This document shows positions 6,729 through 7,450 of a DNA stretch of 7,450 nt, one piece after another (within the stretch, counting starts at the first letter, position 1; each line of letters begins with the position of its first letter). Under the pieces are notes generated by a model. It was not told the DNA's origin and did no database searches. It worked only from the letters and a program-made list of their open reading frames with translations. The stretch is from an uncultured Bacteroidota bacterium (GTDB taxonomy: Bacteria; Bacteroidota; Bacteroidia; UKL13-3). Position numbers and translations under genes: made by a program. The stretch spans positions 1 through 7,450 of the forward strand of contig CAIVPY010000381.1 in assembly GCA_903907885.1 (NCBI GenBank), read 5' to 3'.

Positions 6729-6742
6729 ATCAAATGTATAAA
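6729..6742 (-). promoter_or_regulatory. Promoter of the RelE module, Bacteroidota -7 element TACATTTG
   Basis: TACATTTG on the minus strand (6738 to 6731) is a perfect TAnnTTTG -7 element, 16 bp before the antitoxin ATG. The 14-base block is identical to the one before the PIN-module antitoxin (5850-5863), although the antitoxins themselves are unrelated. No clear -33 element is seen. Confidence 0.65.
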
Positions 6743-6785
6743 TTTTGATATTAAATAACCGAATTATTTAATTTTTATCTCCATT

Positions 6786-7021
6786 GCTTGCGCTTGGTAT
6801 TACCCAAAATGCTGGGCTGGCGCAAGCGTTGAGTGATGGTATAGCATGGGTAGCTTGTGCCTTCCTATTATTTTCACACAAAACTAGATTAAGTTCATTT
6901 AGCAAATAACTTTTACTTCTTGAACACGCCATAGGCGTGCACAAGCCTTGGGGAGGACACTAACATCGGCCGAATCCTTAAGTTAGTTAAATCAGGATTG
7001 CAATCCTATGCAGCTAGGATT
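6786..7021. repeat. Multi-hairpin intergenic repeat, copy 2
   Basis: This diverged copy fills most of the 320-bp gap between the RelE module and the fibre-protein gene. Blocks A to D of copy 1 recur in order, but about 75-80 bp between blocks B and C, including the TCCT-loop hairpin and half of its partner, are missing. Its own hairpins are GCTTGCGC (6786-6793) with GCGCAAGC (6820-6827), CACGCC-ATA-GGCGTG (6925-6939; this one is broken in copy 1), and the alternative stems at 6994-7021. The part between blocks A and B is longer than in copy 1. No gene or transposase is visible. Confidence 0.8.
6994..7021 (-). terminator. Alternative hairpins downstream of the fibre-protein gene
   Basis: A perfect 14-bp palindrome, AGGATTGCAATCCT (6994-7007), overlaps a second stem in which AATCCTA (7002-7008) pairs with TAGGATT (7015-7021) around six bases. 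Only one can form at a time. They lie 13 bp after the stop codon of the gene at 7035, where a terminator or 3'-end-protecting structure is expected, but no strong U-run follows. Confidence 0.35.
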
Positions 7022-7034
7022 AAACTACTATTAT

Positions 7035-7450
7035 TTATTTTTTCGCCTCTGTTAATATCATATCTTTTAATTGTTGAAGCTCGGCTTTAATTGATGACAA
7101 TTCATCGTTTTGTTGTGTGATTTTAGTCTTAAGTGAATTGTTTTCAGCTGATAGTTCTTGCATTCCTTTTACTATTGGAGCAATTAAATCATTATATCGT
7201 ACACCATACAATCCTAAATCATCTTTTGAAATTATTCCATTGTCGGATGCACCAGAAGAATTTAATGTTGTTTCTAAATCTTGAGCGATAAAACCATATT
7301 CGCGTTTGTTGTTTATATCATTTTTACGGATATAGGAAACAGGAGAAAGTTTGGTAATAAAATCCAAACCAAGATTACTTGGTTTAATATCTGTTTTCCA
7401 GTTTCTGTCTGATGTTACTGTCCATGCAACCTGCACACCTGCATAAGTAA
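7035..7450 (-). CDS. C-terminal part of a surface/fibre protein with S74 intramolecular chaperone domain (partial)
   Basis: The visible 138 codons are the C-terminal end of a larger protein whose start lies beyond the right edge; the frame stays open through 7450, so an apparent start at 7434-7436 (GTG) is just an internal valine. The sequence is the endosialidase-type intramolecular chaperone domain (peptidase S74): it opens with TSDRNWKTDI, followed by KLSPVSYI and YGFIAQDLE. In this family the domain helps trimers fold and then cleaves itself off at the serine; a lysine five residues later (S-DRNW-K) matches the Ser-Lys dyad spacing described for the family member MYRF. The tail (about the last 45 residues, from GMQELSAENN) is a heptad-like coiled coil. 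In Bacteroidota such domains end cell-surface proteins; in phages they end tail fibres. No phage structural genes are visible here. Confidence 0.88.
   Translation of the reverse strand, partial: TYAGVQVAWTVTSDRNWKTDIKPSNLGLDFITKLSPVSYIRKNDINNKREYGFIAQDLETTLNSSGASDNGIISKDDLGLYGVRYNDLIAPIVKGMQELSAENNSLKTKITQQNDELSSIKAELQQLKDMILTEAKK

Noticed and set aside
5951..7021. Integron attC sites between cassettes
   Set aside because: The tandem layout with palindromic spacers resembles a cassette array, but no GTTRRRY core with its matching inverse was found, and both toxin modules carry their own promoters. No integrase is visible.
7035..7436. Complete 133-residue gene starting at 7436
   Set aside because: The initiator would be a GTG inside a continuous open frame reaching the window edge, and S74 domains normally end much larger proteins.
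1..7450. tRNA, rRNA or known riboswitch
   Set aside because: No cloverleaf, rRNA-like sequence or recognised riboswitch core was seen in any intergenic stretch by eye.

Overview
The window is an AT-rich bacterial segment, most likely from the phylum Bacteroidota. The family versions are the ones typical of that phylum: a GAFTSA-type sigma-54 activator, a short NFACT protein, a PIN-PhoH fusion and a surface protein ending in an endosialidase-type chaperone domain. Two perfect TAnnTTTG elements, the -7 signature of the Bacteroidota primary sigma factor, sit in front of the two antitoxin genes. Shine-Dalgarno sequences are weak or absent. I cannot name a genus.

Bases 1-5026 are housekeeping or regulatory. 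An NtrC-type response regulator (minus strand, cut by the left edge) is divergent from a two-gene plus-strand unit: a PhnP/RNase Z-like metallo-beta-lactamase hydrolase and an NFACT (RqcH/NEMF/Tae2) protein of ribosome-associated quality control. A PIN-PhoH ATPase converges on this unit with only 25 bp between stop codons. Several of these products probably act on RNA or ribosomes, but nothing in the sequence proves a joint pathway.

Bases 5200-7021 are an accessory island. Two type II toxin-antitoxin modules lie in tandem on the minus strand. The first is an antitoxin plus a PIN toxin whose frame is broken at a run of seven A; the second is an antitoxin plus a RelE/ParE toxin. In each, the toxin start overlaps the antitoxin end by about 20 bp, and each has the same 14-bp promoter-containing sequence just before the antitoxin. 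Between and after them lie two diverged copies of a multi-hairpin repeat (5951-6181 and 6786-7021). Each starts a few bases after the stop codon of the gene transcribed toward it, giving a repeated layout of gene, hairpin repeat, promoter, antitoxin, toxin.

Bases 7035-7450 hold the C-terminal end of a larger surface or fibre protein with a self-cleaving S74-type chaperone domain, cut by the right edge.

The points most worth a second look are the frameshifted PIN toxin with a -1 slippery run, the shared promoters, the two mirror-related hairpins with complementary loops, and the Asp-to-Asn change in the NFACT protein. No RNA genes, CRISPR array or transposase were seen.
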